Shown: one piece after another, positions 28,637 through 39,211 of the stretch | How positions within the stretch are numbered: position 1 is the stretch's first letter | Layout of the letters: the number at the start of each line of letters is the position of its first letter | Assembly (NCBI RefSeq): GCF_000512695.2 | Contig: NZ_AZRW02000027.1 | Span: 1-64,000, forward strand | Direction: 5' to 3' | Origin: Pseudomonas sp. QTF5 | Lineage (GTDB): Bacteria; Pseudomonadota; Gammaproteobacteria; Pseudomonadales; Pseudomonadaceae | Length of the DNA stretch: 64,000 bases | Made by a program: the position numbers and the translations under genes | The notes under the pieces: model-generated | Databases searched by the model: none | Told to the model about the DNA's origin: nothing | What the model saw: only the letters and a program-made list of their open reading frames with translations

Positions 28637-29202
28637 GTTTTGATCAGCCCGCTGAATCCGAGAAAAACTACCGCGATCAATCCGGCGCCGATCAACTCGA
28701 TCGGCAGGCCACGAAAGGGTAGGGGGATATCGTTATCGAGTGTGCGCTGGCGCAAGTCGCTGAACAGACTCAGTACCAGCCAGAAACCCAGCCCGGCGCC
28801 AAGGCTCAGGGCTATGGCGTGGAAAATTCCCTTGTCGTTCTGAGCGTTGAGCAACGTCAGCCCAAGCACGCCGGCATTCCCCAGCAGCAGGGGCCAGAGG
28901 CCGTCGAATGAAAGCTTCGCCAGTAATCGTGAAAGCAGCTTCAGCAGCGGGCCGATCAGCAGAACGCTCAGCGGCAGGAATACGAACAGACGCAGCGACG
29001 TCAGCCCCAACGGCACCAGTAGCCAGTGGTAGAGCGCATAGCCGAGCGTGCCGACGATCAGCATCAGGCACGTCGTCGCGATGCCCAGAGCGTGGACCTG
29101 TGGCCGCTCGCTGCCCAGCACCGGATCGACGCCCAGCGGCCAATGCAACACGAGATTGTTGATCAGGGCAGCGCTGATAAGCGTAAGAAGCAGTTCGGTC
29201 AT
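28633..29202 (-). CDS. rnfA: Rnf/Rsx electron transport complex subunit A (cysteine-less cluster site)
   Basis: Six-helix membrane protein of 189 residues, the usual size. [11 protein letters not shown] and [27 protein letters not shown] align with E. coli RsxA. The two cysteines that with RnfE ligate the intramembrane [2Fe-2S] cluster are missing: position 26 is Asp (LGVDPVLG for LGLCPFMG) and position 110 is Ala (GNAGVLG for TNCAVLG). It is first in the operon, starts with a weak ribosome site, and its stop overlaps rnfB by four bases. The protein may still be structural, but the standard electron path cannot run through it. Confidence 0.88.
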   Translation of the reverse strand: MTELLLTLISAALINNLVLHWPLGVDPVLGSERPQVHALGIATTCLMLIVGTLGYALYHWLLVPLGLTSLRLFVFLPLSVLLIGPLLKLLSRLLAKLSFDGLWPLLLGNAGVLGLTLLNAQNDKGIFHAIALSLGAGLGFWLVLSLFSDLRQRTLDNDIPLPFRGLPIELIGAGLIAVVFLGFSGLIKT

Positions 29203-29281
29203 GATCGTGCCGGCAAAAGGAGGCCTGTCTTACAAGGTTAGGCATTATCCGGCAAGGAAGGAGGGTGGGCCAGACATGAAA

Positions 29282-29314
29282 ATCCCACAGTCGCGCCGGG
29301 CACGACTGTGGGAT
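29282..29314 (-). terminator. Terminator of metG
   Basis: ATCCCACAGTCG / CGACTGTGGGAT stem with a 9-base loop and a T-run on the minus strand, 18 bases after the metG stop. Confidence 0.82.
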
Positions 29315-29331
29315 CGGTTTACCGCAGAACC

Positions 29332-31383
29332 TTACTTGATGCGCTGACCCGGCTTGGCGCCGCTGTCGGGGCTCAGCAGGTAGATTTCTTCACCGCCAGG
29401 GCCGGCCGCCATCACCATACCTTCGGAGATCCCGAATTTCATTTTGCGGGGCTTGAGGTTGGCAATCATCATGGTCAGGCGACCATTGAGCTTGGACGGG
29501 TCCGGGTAAGCGCTCTTGATCCCGGAGAACACGTTGCGTTGCTCGTCACCGATGTCCAGGGTCAGGCGCAGCAGCTTGTCGGCACCTTCCACGGCTTCGG
29601 CCTTGACGATCAGCGCAACGCGCAGGTCTACGGCGGCAAAGGCGTCGAACTCGATCTCTGGCGACAACGGATCCTTGGTCAGTTCACCGTTGCCCACGGG
29701 TGCCGCTTCGCCGGTGTCAGTTGCGCTGGCGGTCAGGTCTTCTTTCGAGGCGTCGGTCATGGCTTGCACTTTTACCGGGTCGATGCGGGTCATCAACGGT
29801 TTGAACTCGTTCAGCTGATGGTTGCTGAGCAAGGTGGCGTGGTCGTTCCAGGTCAGCGGTGCGACGTTCAGGAACGCCTCGGCATCGGCGGCCAGCAGCG
29901 GCAGTACCGGTTTGAGGAAAATCACCAGCTGGCGGAACAGGTTGATGCCCAGGGCGCAAATGGCCTGGACTTCATCCTGCTTGCCTTCCTGTTTGTTCAG
30001 CGACCACGGCGCCTTGTCGGCAATCCAGGCGTTGGCGCGGTCGGCCAGGCCCATGATTTCGCGCATGGCACGTGCGAAGTCGCGAGCTTCATAGGCTTCG
30101 GCAATGCTTGGGGCCGCGGCCAGGAAGGCGTCGGTCAGTTCCGGCGCGGCGTTGCCGGCTACCAGTACACCGGCGTTGCCTTTATGGATGAAACCGGCGC
30201 AACGGCTGGCGATGTTGACGACTTTGCCGACCAGGTCGGAGTTGACCTTCTGCACGAAGTCTTCGAGGTTCAGGTCCAGGTCGTCGACGCCACGGCTCAG
30301 CTTGGCGGCGTAGTAGTAACGCAGGTATTCCGGCGACAGGTGATCCAGGTAAGTCCGCGCCTTGACGAACGTGCCGCGGGACTTGGACATCTTCTGGCCG
30401 TTGACGGTCAGGTAGCCGTGGACGTTGATGCCGGTCGGCTTACGGAAACCGGAGCCTTCAAGCATGGCTGGCCAGAACAGGGCGTGGAAGTTGACGATGT
30501 CCTTGCCGATGAAATGGTACAGCTCGGCGGTGGAATCCTTGCCCCAGAACGCGTCGAAGTCCAGTTCCGGACGGCGGGCGCAGAGGTTCTTGAAGCTGGC
30601 CATGTAGCCGATCGGCGCGTCCAGCCACACGTAGAAATACTTGCCCGGCTCGTCGGGAATCTCGAAGCCGAAGTACGGCGCATCGCGGGAAATGTCCCAC
30701 TGTTGCAGGCCGGCATCCAGCCATTCGGCGATCTTGTTGGCCACGGCTTCTTGCAAGGTGCCGCTGCGGGTCCAGGTTTGCAGCATTTCCTGGAAGTCCG
30801 GCAGTTTGAAGAAGAAGTGCTGGGAATCCTTGAGCACCGGGGTGGCGCCGGAAATCGCCGACTTCGGATCCTTCAGGTCGGTCGGCGCGTAGGTCGCACC
30901 GCATTTTTCGCAGTTGTCGCCGTACTGGTCTTCGGTGCCGCATTTCGGGCAGGTGCCCTTGATGAAGCGGTCGGCCAGGAACATTTTCTTTTCCGGGTCG
31001 AAGTACTGAGTGATCGAGCGCTGGGCGATGTGCCCGGCGTCGCGCAGCTTCAGGTAGATCTGGCTCGACAGCTCACGGTTTTCTTCGGCGTGAGTGGAGT
31101 GGAAGTTGTCGAAGTCCACCAGGAACTCGGCAAAGTCGGCGCTGTGTTCAGCCTGGACATTGGCGATCAGTTGTTCCGGGGTGATGCCTTCCTTTTCCGC
31201 GCGCAGCATGATGGCCGAACCGTGGGCGTCGTCGGCGCAGACATAAATGCATTGATTACCGCGATGCTTCTGGAAGCGCACCCACATATCGGTCTGGATG
31301 TATTCCAGCATATGGCCGAGGTGGATCGAACCATTGGCATAGGGCAGGGCGCTGGTGACGAGGATCTTGCGTGGCTCGGACAT
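29332..31383 (-). CDS. metG: Methionyl-tRNA synthetase
   Basis: Class I synthetase charging tRNA(Met) (683 residues). HIGH motif HLGH at residues 21-24 and KMSKS in [11 protein letters not shown] are intact; the zinc-binding insert has four cysteines (CPKCG..NCEKCG, about 145-162), the two-knuckle arrangement of the E. coli type. The C-terminal ~110 residues form an EMAP/OB-fold tRNA-binding domain ([21 protein letters not shown]) that supports dimerisation. Divergent from apbC, as in other Pseudomonas. Confidence 0.97.
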   Translation of the reverse strand: MSEPRKILVTSALPYANGSIHLGHMLEYIQTDMWVRFQKHRGNQCIYVCADDAHGSAIMLRAEKEGITPEQLIANVQAEHSADFAEFLVDFDNFHSTHAEENRELSSQIYLKLRDAGHIAQRSITQYFDPEKKMFLADRFIKGTCPKCGTEDQYGDNCEKCGATYAPTDLKDPKSAISGATPVLKDSQHFFFKLPDFQEMLQTWTRSGTLQEAVANKIAEWLDAGLQQWDISRDAPYFGFEIPDEPGKYFYVWLDAPIGYMASFKNLCARRPELDFDAFWGKDSTAELYHFIGKDIVNFHALFWPAMLEGSGFRKPTGINVHGYLTVNGQKMSKSRGTFVKARTYLDHLSPEYLRYYYAAKLSRGVDDLDLNLEDFVQKVNSDLVGKVVNIASRCAGFIHKGNAGVLVAGNAAPELTDAFLAAAPSIAEAYEARDFARAMREIMGLADRANAWIADKAPWSLNKQEGKQDEVQAICALGINLFRQLVIFLKPVLPLLAADAEAFLNVAPLTWNDHATLLSNHQLNEFKPLMTRIDPVKVQAMTDASKEDLTASATDTGEAAPVGNGELTKDPLSPEIEFDAFAAVDLRVALIVKAEAVEGADKLLRLTLDIGDEQRNVFSGIKSAYPDPSKLNGRLTMMIANLKPRKMKFGISEGMVMAAGPGGEEIYLLSPDSGAKPGQRIK

Positions 31384-31520
31384 GGGGCTCGGCTACTTGA
31401 TGAAACGGAGGTCGGCCACTATAAAGCGCCGGCGCATATTTTTCACCCTTCGGGCCTGTTTCCGGATGCATCGCCCCTGAAAAAGGTGGTGATGAGTTTG
31501 CCGGGTGCAAAAGGGCTTTG

Positions 31521-31650
31521 GTGGCGAGGGAGCTTGCTCCCGCTGGGTGGCAAAGCCACCCCAACCCCTGCAACCCGGTTCCGACAGAAGGATTGCGTCA
31601 ACATGATTACGACTGCTGCGCAGCCGAGCAGGAGCGAGCTCCCTCGCCAC
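31521..31650. repeat. Second-family palindromic repeat
   Basis: GTGGCGAGGGAGCTTGCTCCCGCTGGG at left and its near-complement at right, with a central segment (GCAACCCGGTTC..ACTGCTGCG) also found in the copy at 50909-51052. It occupies over a third of the 367-base metG-apbC gap; nothing else is evident there besides the promoters. Confidence 0.85.
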
Positions 31651-31750
31651 AGGGATGTGTGTGCCTCAAATCATCGTGGGGCATGCCGTCTATGATGTAG
31701 AACGGTTAGGATACCCGCCTGATTTTCCAGTCTTGCTATCGGAGTTGCCC

Positions 31751-32845
31751 ATGAGCGCCGTCAATCGCGCAGCGGTGGAAGCCGTCCTTCGCCAATACAC
31801 CGACCCTTATCTGAACCAGGACCCAGTCAGCGCCGGGTTTGTGCGCAGTATCGATATTCAGGGTGATCGCGTCAGCGTCCAGCTGGAGCTGGGGTATGCC
31901 GCCGGTCTGTTCAAGAGCGGCTGGGCGCAGTTGCTGCAACTGGCCATCGAAGGCCTGGACGGCGTCGTCACTGCGCGTGTCGAGATCACCAGCGTGATCG
32001 CCGCGCACAAGGCCCAGGCACAGATTCCGGGGCTGGCCAACGTCAAGAACGTCGTGGCCGTGGCGTCCGGCAAGGGTGGCGTGGGCAAGTCCACCACGGC
32101 TGCCAACCTGGCCCTGGCGCTGGCCCGTGAAGGCGCTAAAGTCGGGATCCTCGACGCGGATATCTACGGCCCGAGTCAGGGCATCATGTTCGGTATCCCT
32201 GAAGGCACCCGACCACAGGTCAAGGATCAGAAGTGGTTCATTCCGATTGAATCCCATGGCGTCGAAGTGATGTCCATGGCCTTCCTGACCGACGACAACA
32301 CACCGATGGTCTGGCGCGGTCCGATGGTGTCCGGCGCCCTGTTGCAACTGGTCACGCAAACAGCCTGGGGCGACCTGGATTACCTGGTCATCGACATGCC
32401 GCCAGGCACCGGCGATATCCAGTTGACCCTGGCGCAGAAAGTCCCGGTGGCCGGTGCGGTAATCGTGACCACCCCACAGGATCTGGCATTGCTGGACGCG
32501 CGCAAGGGCGTGGAGATGTTCCGCAAGGTCAACATCCCGGTGCTGGGCGTGGTGGAAAACATGGCCGTGCACATCTGCTCCAACTGCGGACATGCCGAGC
32601 ATCTGTTCGGTGAGGGCGGCGGTGTGAAGCTGGCCAATCAGTACGGTGTCGAACTGCTGGCTTCGTTGCCCCTGTCGATGCTGATTCGCGAACAGGCCGA
32701 TGGTGGCAAGCCAACGGTGATCGCCGAGCCTGACAGTCAGATTGCGATGGTTTACCAGGAACTGGCCCGCCATGTCGGCGCGCGGATTGTGTTGCAGGAA
32801 GCGGCAACGCCGGCGATGCCGAACATCACCGTCAGCGACGATTGA
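31751..32845 (+). CDS. apbC: Iron-sulfur cluster carrier ApbC/Mrp
   Basis: P-loop NTPase (ParA/MinD group) that carries and transfers Fe-S clusters. The 364-residue protein has an N-terminal DUF59/MIP18-like domain (1-90), the deviant Walker A GKGGVGKST at 107-115, and the cluster-binding C-x2-C in HICSNCGHAEHLFG near 272-275. The start at 31751 has GGAG six bases upstream; upstream in-frame codons run through intergenic DNA. It is often next to metG in gammaproteobacteria, which supports the call. Confidence 0.95.
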   Translation: MSAVNRAAVEAVLRQYTDPYLNQDPVSAGFVRSIDIQGDRVSVQLELGYAAGLFKSGWAQLLQLAIEGLDGVVTARVEITSVIAAHKAQAQIPGLANVKNVVAVASGKGGVGKSTTAANLALALAREGAKVGILDADIYGPSQGIMFGIPEGTRPQVKDQKWFIPIESHGVEVMSMAFLTDDNTPMVWRGPMVSGALLQLVTQTAWGDLDYLVIDMPPGTGDIQLTLAQKVPVAGAVIVTTPQDLALLDARKGVEMFRKVNIPVLGVVENMAVHICSNCGHAEHLFGEGGGVKLANQYGVELLASLPLSMLIREQADGGKPTVIAEPDSQIAMVYQELARHVGARIVLQEAATPAMPNITVSDD

Positions 32846-32914
32846 TTCGCTGAAGAAATGCGATCCAATGTGGGAGCGGCGGTGCGACGATTCCACATTG
32901 GGTTTACGCCAACC

Positions 32915-33673
32915 TTAAATCCGCAACCCGCCATCCAATTCCAGAATCCGACCGGTGTAGTAGTCGTTCTCGAAAATGTAGGCCGCCGACTGGGCGATCT
33001 CTTCGGGTTTGCCCATGCGCTTGAGTGGAATCCCCGACGTCATTTTCTCCAGGGCTTCGGGCTTCATGCTCAGGGTCATCTCGGTCTCGATGAAGCCCGG
33101 CGCAATGCCCGCCACGCGAATGCCGTAACGTGCCAGCTCCTTGGCCCAGGTCACGGTCGCCGCAGCGACACCGGCCTTGGCGGCTGAGTAGTTGGTCTGG
33201 CCAACGTTGCCGGCACGCGAAATCGACGAGATATTGATGATCGCGCCGCTGTTATTCAGCTCGACCATTTTTGCCGCGACTTCACGGGTGCACAGGAACA
33301 CACCGGTCAGATTGACGTCGATGACTGCCTGCCATTGGGCCAGGCTCATCTTGGTCATTTCGCCGTCCTTGACCTTCAACAGCAGGCCGTCGCGCAGAAT
33401 GCCGGCGTTGTTGATCAGACCATGGATCGCGCCGAAGTCGTCGGCCACCTGGGTGACCATGTGGGTCACTTGCTCTTCATCGGCGACGTTGCACAGGTAG
33501 GCACGGGCCTCGACACCCTTGGCTTTGCAAGCCGCGACGGCGGCGTCGAGTTTTTCCTGATTCAGGTCCACTAGCGCGAGCTTCGCGCCTTTGCCTGCGA
33601 GATACTCGGCCATGGAACGACCTAAACCCTGGCAACCGCCGGTGATAATGATTACTTTGTCAGTGAGTTGCAT
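32915..33673 (-). CDS. SDR-family oxidoreductase (FabG-like)
   Basis: Classical short-chain dehydrogenase of 252 residues. The NAD(P) motif TGGCQGLG is at residues 11-18, NNAG near 90, the catalytic serine in NISSIS, and YSAAK gives the Tyr/Lys pair; PGFIETEMT follows. It is annotated in relatives as 3-oxoacyl-ACP reductase-like, but the house-keeping fabG sits in the fab cluster, so the substrate is unknown. ATG 33673 is preferred, with ATG 33679 possible after GGGG. It is divergent from the HugZ-like gene. Confidence 0.87.
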   Translation of the reverse strand: MQLTDKVIIITGGCQGLGRSMAEYLAGKGAKLALVDLNQEKLDAAVAACKAKGVEARAYLCNVADEEQVTHMVTQVADDFGAIHGLINNAGILRDGLLLKVKDGEMTKMSLAQWQAVIDVNLTGVFLCTREVAAKMVELNNSGAIINISSISRAGNVGQTNYSAAKAGVAAATVTWAKELARYGIRVAGIAPGFIETEMTLSMKPEALEKMTSGIPLKRMGKPEEIAQSAAYIFENDYYTGRILELDGGLRI

Positions 33674-33839
33674 TCGCATAGCCCCATAGCAGATCGCAGT
33701 GGTTTCTCCTTCTAGAGGGCCTCTCGATCTGAGCCTGATATGGCTTGGCTGCACATGAGAACTGCCCCTGTGGCGTGCTGGAACTTTAATCCAGGTGCCT
33801 GTCCGTTTTTTTGACGGAATCAATATAAGGAGTCATAAA

Positions 33840-34571
33840 TTGAGCGTTGTAGTGGCTAAGCATGCACGAGAATTGCTTCTCAAGGAATACCGTGGAGTGC
33901 TCTCGACGCACTCCAAAGCGATGCCCGGTTTCCCGTTTGGCTCCGTGGTTCCCTACTGCCTGGACGAGCAGGGCCGGCCGCTGATCCTTATCAGCCGCAT
34001 CGCTCAACACACTCACAACCTGCAGAAAGATCCGAAATGTTCGCTGCTGGTGGGTGAACGTGAAGCCGAAGACGTACAAGCCGTTGGTCGCCTGACTTAC
34101 CTCGCGGCGGCAGAAAAGCTTCAAGACCCCGCTGCCATCGAAGCGGCCGCCGAGCGTTACTACCGCTATTTCCCCGATTCGCAGAACTATCACAAGGCCC
34201 ATGATTTCGATTTCTGGGTGCTCAACGAGGTACGCCACCGCTATATCGGTGGCTTCGGCGCGATCCACTGGATCGATCAGTTGACCCTCGCCAATCCGTT
34301 CGTCGGCAAGGCCGAAGTGAGCATGGTCGAGCACATGAATGCCGATCACGCCAAAGCCATCGCCCACTACGTCGAGCTGGCGGGGCTGCCGAAAACTGCA
34401 CCGGCGCAATTGGCCGGCATCGACACCGAAGGCATGCACTTGCGCATTGGTCAAGGGCTCTACTGGCTGCCGTTTCAAACGCCCTGTAATACGCCGACAC
34501 AAGTCCGGGAAGCCTTGGTTTTCCTGGCTCATGCCGAGCATTGGCCGAAAAATGAAGTGGCCGACGCTTGA
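33840..34571 (+). CDS. HugZ-family heme-utilisation / PNPOx-like protein
   Basis: Protein of 243 residues with an N-terminal split-barrel flavin/heme-binding domain (GFPFGSVVPYCLDEQGRPLILISRIAQHTHNL) and a C-terminal DUF2470 domain (EHMNADHAKAIAHYVELAGL). This architecture is that of HugZ heme oxygenases and related proteins. The start is a TTG at 33840, fixed by a strong AAGGAG seven bases upstream and absence of an ATG in position. It is followed 66 bases later by fxsA. Heme degradation is a family-based inference, not shown. Confidence 0.87.
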   Translation: MSVVVAKHARELLLKEYRGVLSTHSKAMPGFPFGSVVPYCLDEQGRPLILISRIAQHTHNLQKDPKCSLLVGEREAEDVQAVGRLTYLAAAEKLQDPAAIEAAAERYYRYFPDSQNYHKAHDFDFWVLNEVRHRYIGGFGAIHWIDQLTLANPFVGKAEVSMVEHMNADHAKAIAHYVELAGLPKTAPAQLAGIDTEGMHLRIGQGLYWLPFQTPCNTPTQVREALVFLAHAEHWPKNEVADA

Positions 34572-34637
34572 ATTCACGAAACGGCGACGTCATCTAGGGA
34601 AGACTGGCAAGGCATTCTTGCGTTGAGGAACCATTTG

Positions 34638-35114
34638 ATGCGCCCTTTTTTGTTGCTCTTTGTACTGTTCCCGGTGTTGGAGCTGTTCGTATTCGTCAAG
34701 GTCAGTGGGGCGATCGGGTTTTTCCCGGCCTTGCTGCTGATCATTCTCGGCTCGATGCTCGGCGTGTTCGTGCTGCGTATCGCCGGTCTGGCTACTGCGC
34801 TGCGCGCCCGTGAAAGTCTGAACCGCGGCGAGCTGCCGGCTCATACCATGCTCGAAGGCCTGATGCTGGCCCTGGCTGGCGGTCTGTTGATCCTCCCGGG
34901 CTTCGTCACCGACGTGCTGGGTCTGATCATGTTGCTGCCCATCTCTCGTCGACTGCTGGCCAACAAAATGCGTCTGCGCGCCGAGGAACAAGCGATGCGT
35001 CAGCGTGCATTCGCCGATGACCTTCAGCCGCGGGGCGGTCCCGCTCCGCAGCAGCCACTGGGCCGTGAGCCCAATGTGATCGAAGGCGAGTTTGAACACC
35101 GCGATTCCAAGTAA
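34638..35114 (+). CDS. fxsA: FxsA family membrane protein
   Basis: Small inner-membrane protein of 158 residues with hydrophobic segments at about 3-22, 26-48 and 75-100 and a hydrophilic C-terminal tail. E. coli FxsA suppresses phage T7 exclusion by F plasmid when overproduced; the native role is unknown. LPGFVTDVLGLIMLLP is characteristic. The ATG follows GAGGA. It lies just before groESL, the usual place in gammaproteobacteria, but is separated from it by a terminator. Confidence 0.92.
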   Translation: MRPFLLLFVLFPVLELFVFVKVSGAIGFFPALLLIILGSMLGVFVLRIAGLATALRARESLNRGELPAHTMLEGLMLALAGGLLILPGFVTDVLGLIMLLPISRRLLANKMRLRAEEQAMRQRAFADDLQPRGGPAPQQPLGREPNVIEGEFEHRDSK

Positions 35115-35125
35115 CACTTCCATCG

Positions 35126-35158
35126 ACACGGCACCTTCGGGTGCCGTGTTCGTTTTCA
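35126..35158 (+). terminator. Terminator of fxsA
   Basis: Perfect 10-base stem ACACGGCACC / GGTGCCGTGT capped by a TTCG tetraloop and followed by TCGTTTTC, 12 bases after fxsA. It insulates fxsA from the groESL promoter. Confidence 0.88.
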
Positions 35159-35191
35159 GGGCATCAACGTAAAAAATTTTCGCCCTGCGCC

Positions 35192-35219
35192 CTTGAAATA
35201 AGCTTGTACGCCCTTATGT
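35192..35219 (+). promoter_or_regulatory. Sigma32 heat-shock promoter of groESL
   Basis: CTTGAAA (35192-35198) and CCCTTATGT (35211-35219) with a 12-base spacer match the RpoH promoter pattern (CTTGAAA-N11-16-CCCCATNT). Transcription would start near 35227, giving a leader of about 135 bases. Confidence 0.75.
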
Positions 35220-35223
35220 AACG

Positions 35224-35361
35224 GTCACCGCAAGGTTTCTGGCAATTGCGCCAGACAGACTTCCGCGGTTCGCTCGACGAACCGCACCCGGCTCCGCCGG
35301 ATTTGTTAAACCCGCCGGGATTACACCGGCCGATGAAAACCACAATTAGGAGAGATCGACA
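35224..35361 (+). ncRNA. Structured groES 5' leader (Pseudomon-groES type)
   Basis: The leader contains three successive hairpins: TCTGGC/GCCAGA (35238-35255), a perfect GCGGTTCG/CGAACCGC stem (35265-35285) and CCGG/CCGG (35288-35300), before the AGGAGAG ribosome site. A conserved RNA motif named Pseudomon-groES is known upstream of groES in pseudomonads; position and structure fit. A role in heat-dependent translation is suspected but not proven. Confidence 0.6.
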
Positions 35362-35655
35362 ATGAAGCTTCGTCCTCTGCATGACCGCGTCGTCGTCCGT
35401 CGCAGCGAAGAAGAAAAGAAAACCGCTGGCGGTATCGTCCTGCCAGGTTCGGCTGCTGAAAAGCCAAACCAGGGTGAAGTCCTCGCCGTAGGCCCAGGCA
35501 AAGCACTGGACAGCGGTGAAGTGCGTGCGCTGGCCGTGAAAGTGGGTGACAAGGTTGTGTTCGGCCCTTACTCCGGCAGCAACACTGTGAAAGTTGACGG
35601 CGAAGACCTGCTGGTAATTGGCGAGAGCGAAATCCTCGCCGTTATCGAAGGCTGA
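35362..35655 (+). CDS. groES: Co-chaperonin GroES
   Basis: The 97-residue lid of the GroEL folding chamber. [40 protein letters not shown] contains the mobile loop (residues 16-33) that contacts GroEL. AGGAGAG lies upstream. It is 49 bases before groEL and shares its heat-shock promoter and leader. Codon use is strongly biased to preferred codons, in line with high expression. Confidence 0.98.
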   Translation: MKLRPLHDRVVVRRSEEEKKTAGGIVLPGSAAEKPNQGEVLAVGPGKALDSGEVRALAVKVGDKVVFGPYSGSNTVKVDGEDLLVIGESEILAVIEG

Positions 35656-35692
35656 TTCCCCGCTCATTTTCCCGCTACTACAAAGTATTTAA

Positions 35693-37348
<1,656 letters not shown>

Positions 37349-37379
37349 GCCAGCCTTACCCCGTACGAGCTTACCCCTA

Positions 37380-37421
37380 TAAAAAAGCCCCGCCTGCGTT
37401 GAGTAGGCGGGGTTTTTTATT
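37380..37421 (+). terminator. Terminator of groESL
   Basis: AAAAAAGCCCCGCCT / AGGCGGGGTTTTTT hairpin with a GCGTTGAGT loop and T-run, about 40 bases past groEL. Confidence 0.9.
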
Positions 37422-37462
37422 GTCCGGAGTTTGTCCCAATCGTGAGATCTTCATCGGCCCCC

Positions 37463-37552
37463 TGTGGGAGCGGGCTTGCTCGCGAAGGCGGCTTAACATT
37501 CACCGAAGATGTTGAATGTCGGACCGCCTTCGCGAGCAAGCCCGCTCCCACA
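37463..37552. repeat. REP-type inverted pair
   Basis: Complete facing REP copies between the convergent ends of groEL and the PAP2 gene; the spacer itself contains GAAGATGTTGAATGTCGG. Confidence 0.9.
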
Positions 37553-37565
37553 TTGGATTTGTGTT

Positions 37566-38309
37566 TCAGGTACTGACTGGTTCTGCCTTGGTGACTAGCT
37601 CAGCTTTGGCATCTGGTCGATAAAGAATGTAGTAATACACCCCCAAACAAATCAGCCAGCAGAAAATCGCCGTCCACACATTGTGCGAGAAGAAGTGCGC
37701 GCCCTGCATCATCCGGCTGATGGAAAACACCGAGCCCAACGCGAAGGCGAAGACAAACGCCTTGCGCGCCAGACGCGGACGACGATCGCGCAGGACGAAA
37801 AACAGCGCAAACAACGTGAAGCCGGTCGCCGCATGTCCACCGGGCCAGCAGCGGCCAGGCTTATCGGTGTGCGGGCGCGGGCTGAGCAGTTCGCTGTAGG
37901 TTTCGTGCCCGCCGAATTGCTCCAGGCTCCATGGGCATTGCACCGCCGTCACCGCTTTGACCGGGGTGACGAACGATGTTGCCAGCGCCAGAGACAGCAC
38001 CAGGCAACCCAGTTCACGTTTGAGCGGTTTGAGCCTTTCCATGAAAAAGGAGCTGACGAAGCCCAGGATGGCGAACATCGAAAAGGCGATGACCACTTGC
38101 TTGGCCCGGTCATGCAGGATGTCTTCCAGGAAGTAACTGTGTCGTCCGATGAACTCGCCAGCGATCGGGTCATAGAACCGCTTGGCAAGGTCCATGTCCA
38201 GGGACGTCAGTTCGAGCAACAGCAGGGTTATCGCCGCAATGGCGGGCACTCCCAGGCACAGCCAGGCATTCAGTGGCCTGGAAGCGGGGCGGGCGGCGGT
38301 CGAAACCAT
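37566..38309 (-). CDS. PAP2-family membrane phosphatase
   Basis: Integral membrane phosphatase (247 residues) of the PAP2 superfamily, which dephosphorylates lipids such as phosphatidic acid, undecaprenyl pyrophosphate or lipid A. The signature is split as usual: TDKPGRCWPGGHAATG (second motif) and SRMMQGAHFFSHNVW (third motif with the catalytic His). Several transmembrane helices are evident. The start at 38309 has AAGGAA. A perfect ColR box 87-102 bases upstream, divergent from colR, links it to envelope homeostasis; a lipid A 1-phosphatase-like role is an inference. Confidence 0.87.
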   Translation of the reverse strand: MVSTAARPASRPLNAWLCLGVPAIAAITLLLLELTSLDMDLAKRFYDPIAGEFIGRHSYFLEDILHDRAKQVVIAFSMFAILGFVSSFFMERLKPLKRELGCLVLSLALATSFVTPVKAVTAVQCPWSLEQFGGHETYSELLSPRPHTDKPGRCWPGGHAATGFTLFALFFVLRDRRPRLARKAFVFAFALGSVFSISRMMQGAHFFSHNVWTAIFCWLICLGVYYYILYRPDAKAELVTKAEPVST

Positions 38310-38395
38310 GGCAATTCCTTGGTGAGTGAAATGTTCTGAAGGGCGCAACCGCGGGGAGTCTGAACACGCCTCTGTCGTCAGCCTGTGAATCGATG

Positions 38396-38411
38396 GTGAA
38401 AAAGTTGTTAA
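38396..38411 (-). promoter_or_regulatory. ColR binding site upstream of the PAP2 gene
   Basis: Minus-strand TTAACAACTTTTTCAC matches every specified position of the ColR consensus I recall from P. putida, (T/C)(T/C)NA(C/G)NN(T/C)TTTTTCAC. It points toward the PAP2 gene and lies in the 218-base divergent gap shared with colR. Confidence 0.75.
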
Positions 38412-38527
38412 GGCCATCTCAGGCTTTTTTTGTCGGATTTACCCCTGCACGCCACCCTATCCCTGAGCCACACTTGGCCTTAAGCTGCGCGCCAAGACAG
38501 CCGTTACTGTGTACGGAGGAGGTGCCG

Positions 38528-39211
38528 ATGCGAATTCTATTGGTTGAAGACAACCGCGATATCCTGGCCAATCTGGCCGATTATCTTGGGCTCAAGGGTT
38601 ACACCGTGGATTGCGCGCAGGACGGTCTGTCGGGCCTGCACCTGGCGGCCACCGAGCACTACGACTTGATCGTGCTCGACATCATGCTGCCTGGCATCGA
38701 CGGTTACACCCTGTGCAAACGCTTGCGCGAGGACGCCCGCCGCGACACGCCGGTAATCATGCTCACCGCGCGCGATCAACTGGACGACCGTTTGCAAGGC
38801 TTCAAATCCGGTGCTGATGACTATCTGATCAAGCCCTTTGCCCTGTCCGAACTGGCCGCGCGCGTCGAGGCGGTCATGCGCCGTGCCCAAGGGGGCGGTC
38901 GCCGTGCCTTGCAAGTCGGTAATCTGAGCTACGACCTCGATACTCTGGAAGTGATGCGCGAAGGCCGTCTGCTGAAACTCAACCCGGTGGGCCTGAAGTT
39001 GCTGGCCGTGTTGATGCAGAAAAGCCCACACGTGCTGCGCCGTGAAATTCTCGAAGAGGCCCTGTGGGGCGATGACTGCCCGGACAGCGACAGCCTGCGC
39101 AGCCACATTCATCAACTGCGTCAGGTGATCGACAAACCATTCGACAAACCCTTGCTGCACACGGTGCACGGCGTCGGTTATCGCTTGGCCGAGGGCCGTG
39201 ATGGAGTTTAA
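38528..39211 (+). CDS. colR: Response regulator ColR
   Basis: OmpR/PhoB-class regulator (227 residues) of the ColRS system, which supports root colonisation, membrane integrity and metal tolerance in Pseudomonas. The phospho-acceptor is D51 (LIVLDIMLPG), the conserved lysine is in DYLIKPF near 101, and the winged-helix output domain ends LLHTVHGVGYRLA. GGAGGAGG precedes the ATG at 38528. It overlaps colS by 11 bases. The sequence matches ColR of P. fluorescens as I remember it. Confidence 0.94.
   Translation: MRILLVEDNRDILANLADYLGLKGYTVDCAQDGLSGLHLAATEHYDLIVLDIMLPGIDGYTLCKRLREDARRDTPVIMLTARDQLDDRLQGFKSGADDYLIKPFALSELAARVEAVMRRAQGGGRRALQVGNLSYDLDTLEVMREGRLLKLNPVGLKLLAVLMQKSPHVLRREILEEALWGDDCPDSDSLRSHIHQLRQVIDKPFDKPLLHTVHGVGYRLAEGRDGV

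Noticed and set aside
29308-31695. 795-codon plus-strand frame opposite metG
   Set aside because: Exact antisense of metG; the translated product is low-complexity His/Val/Gly-rich and matches nothing.
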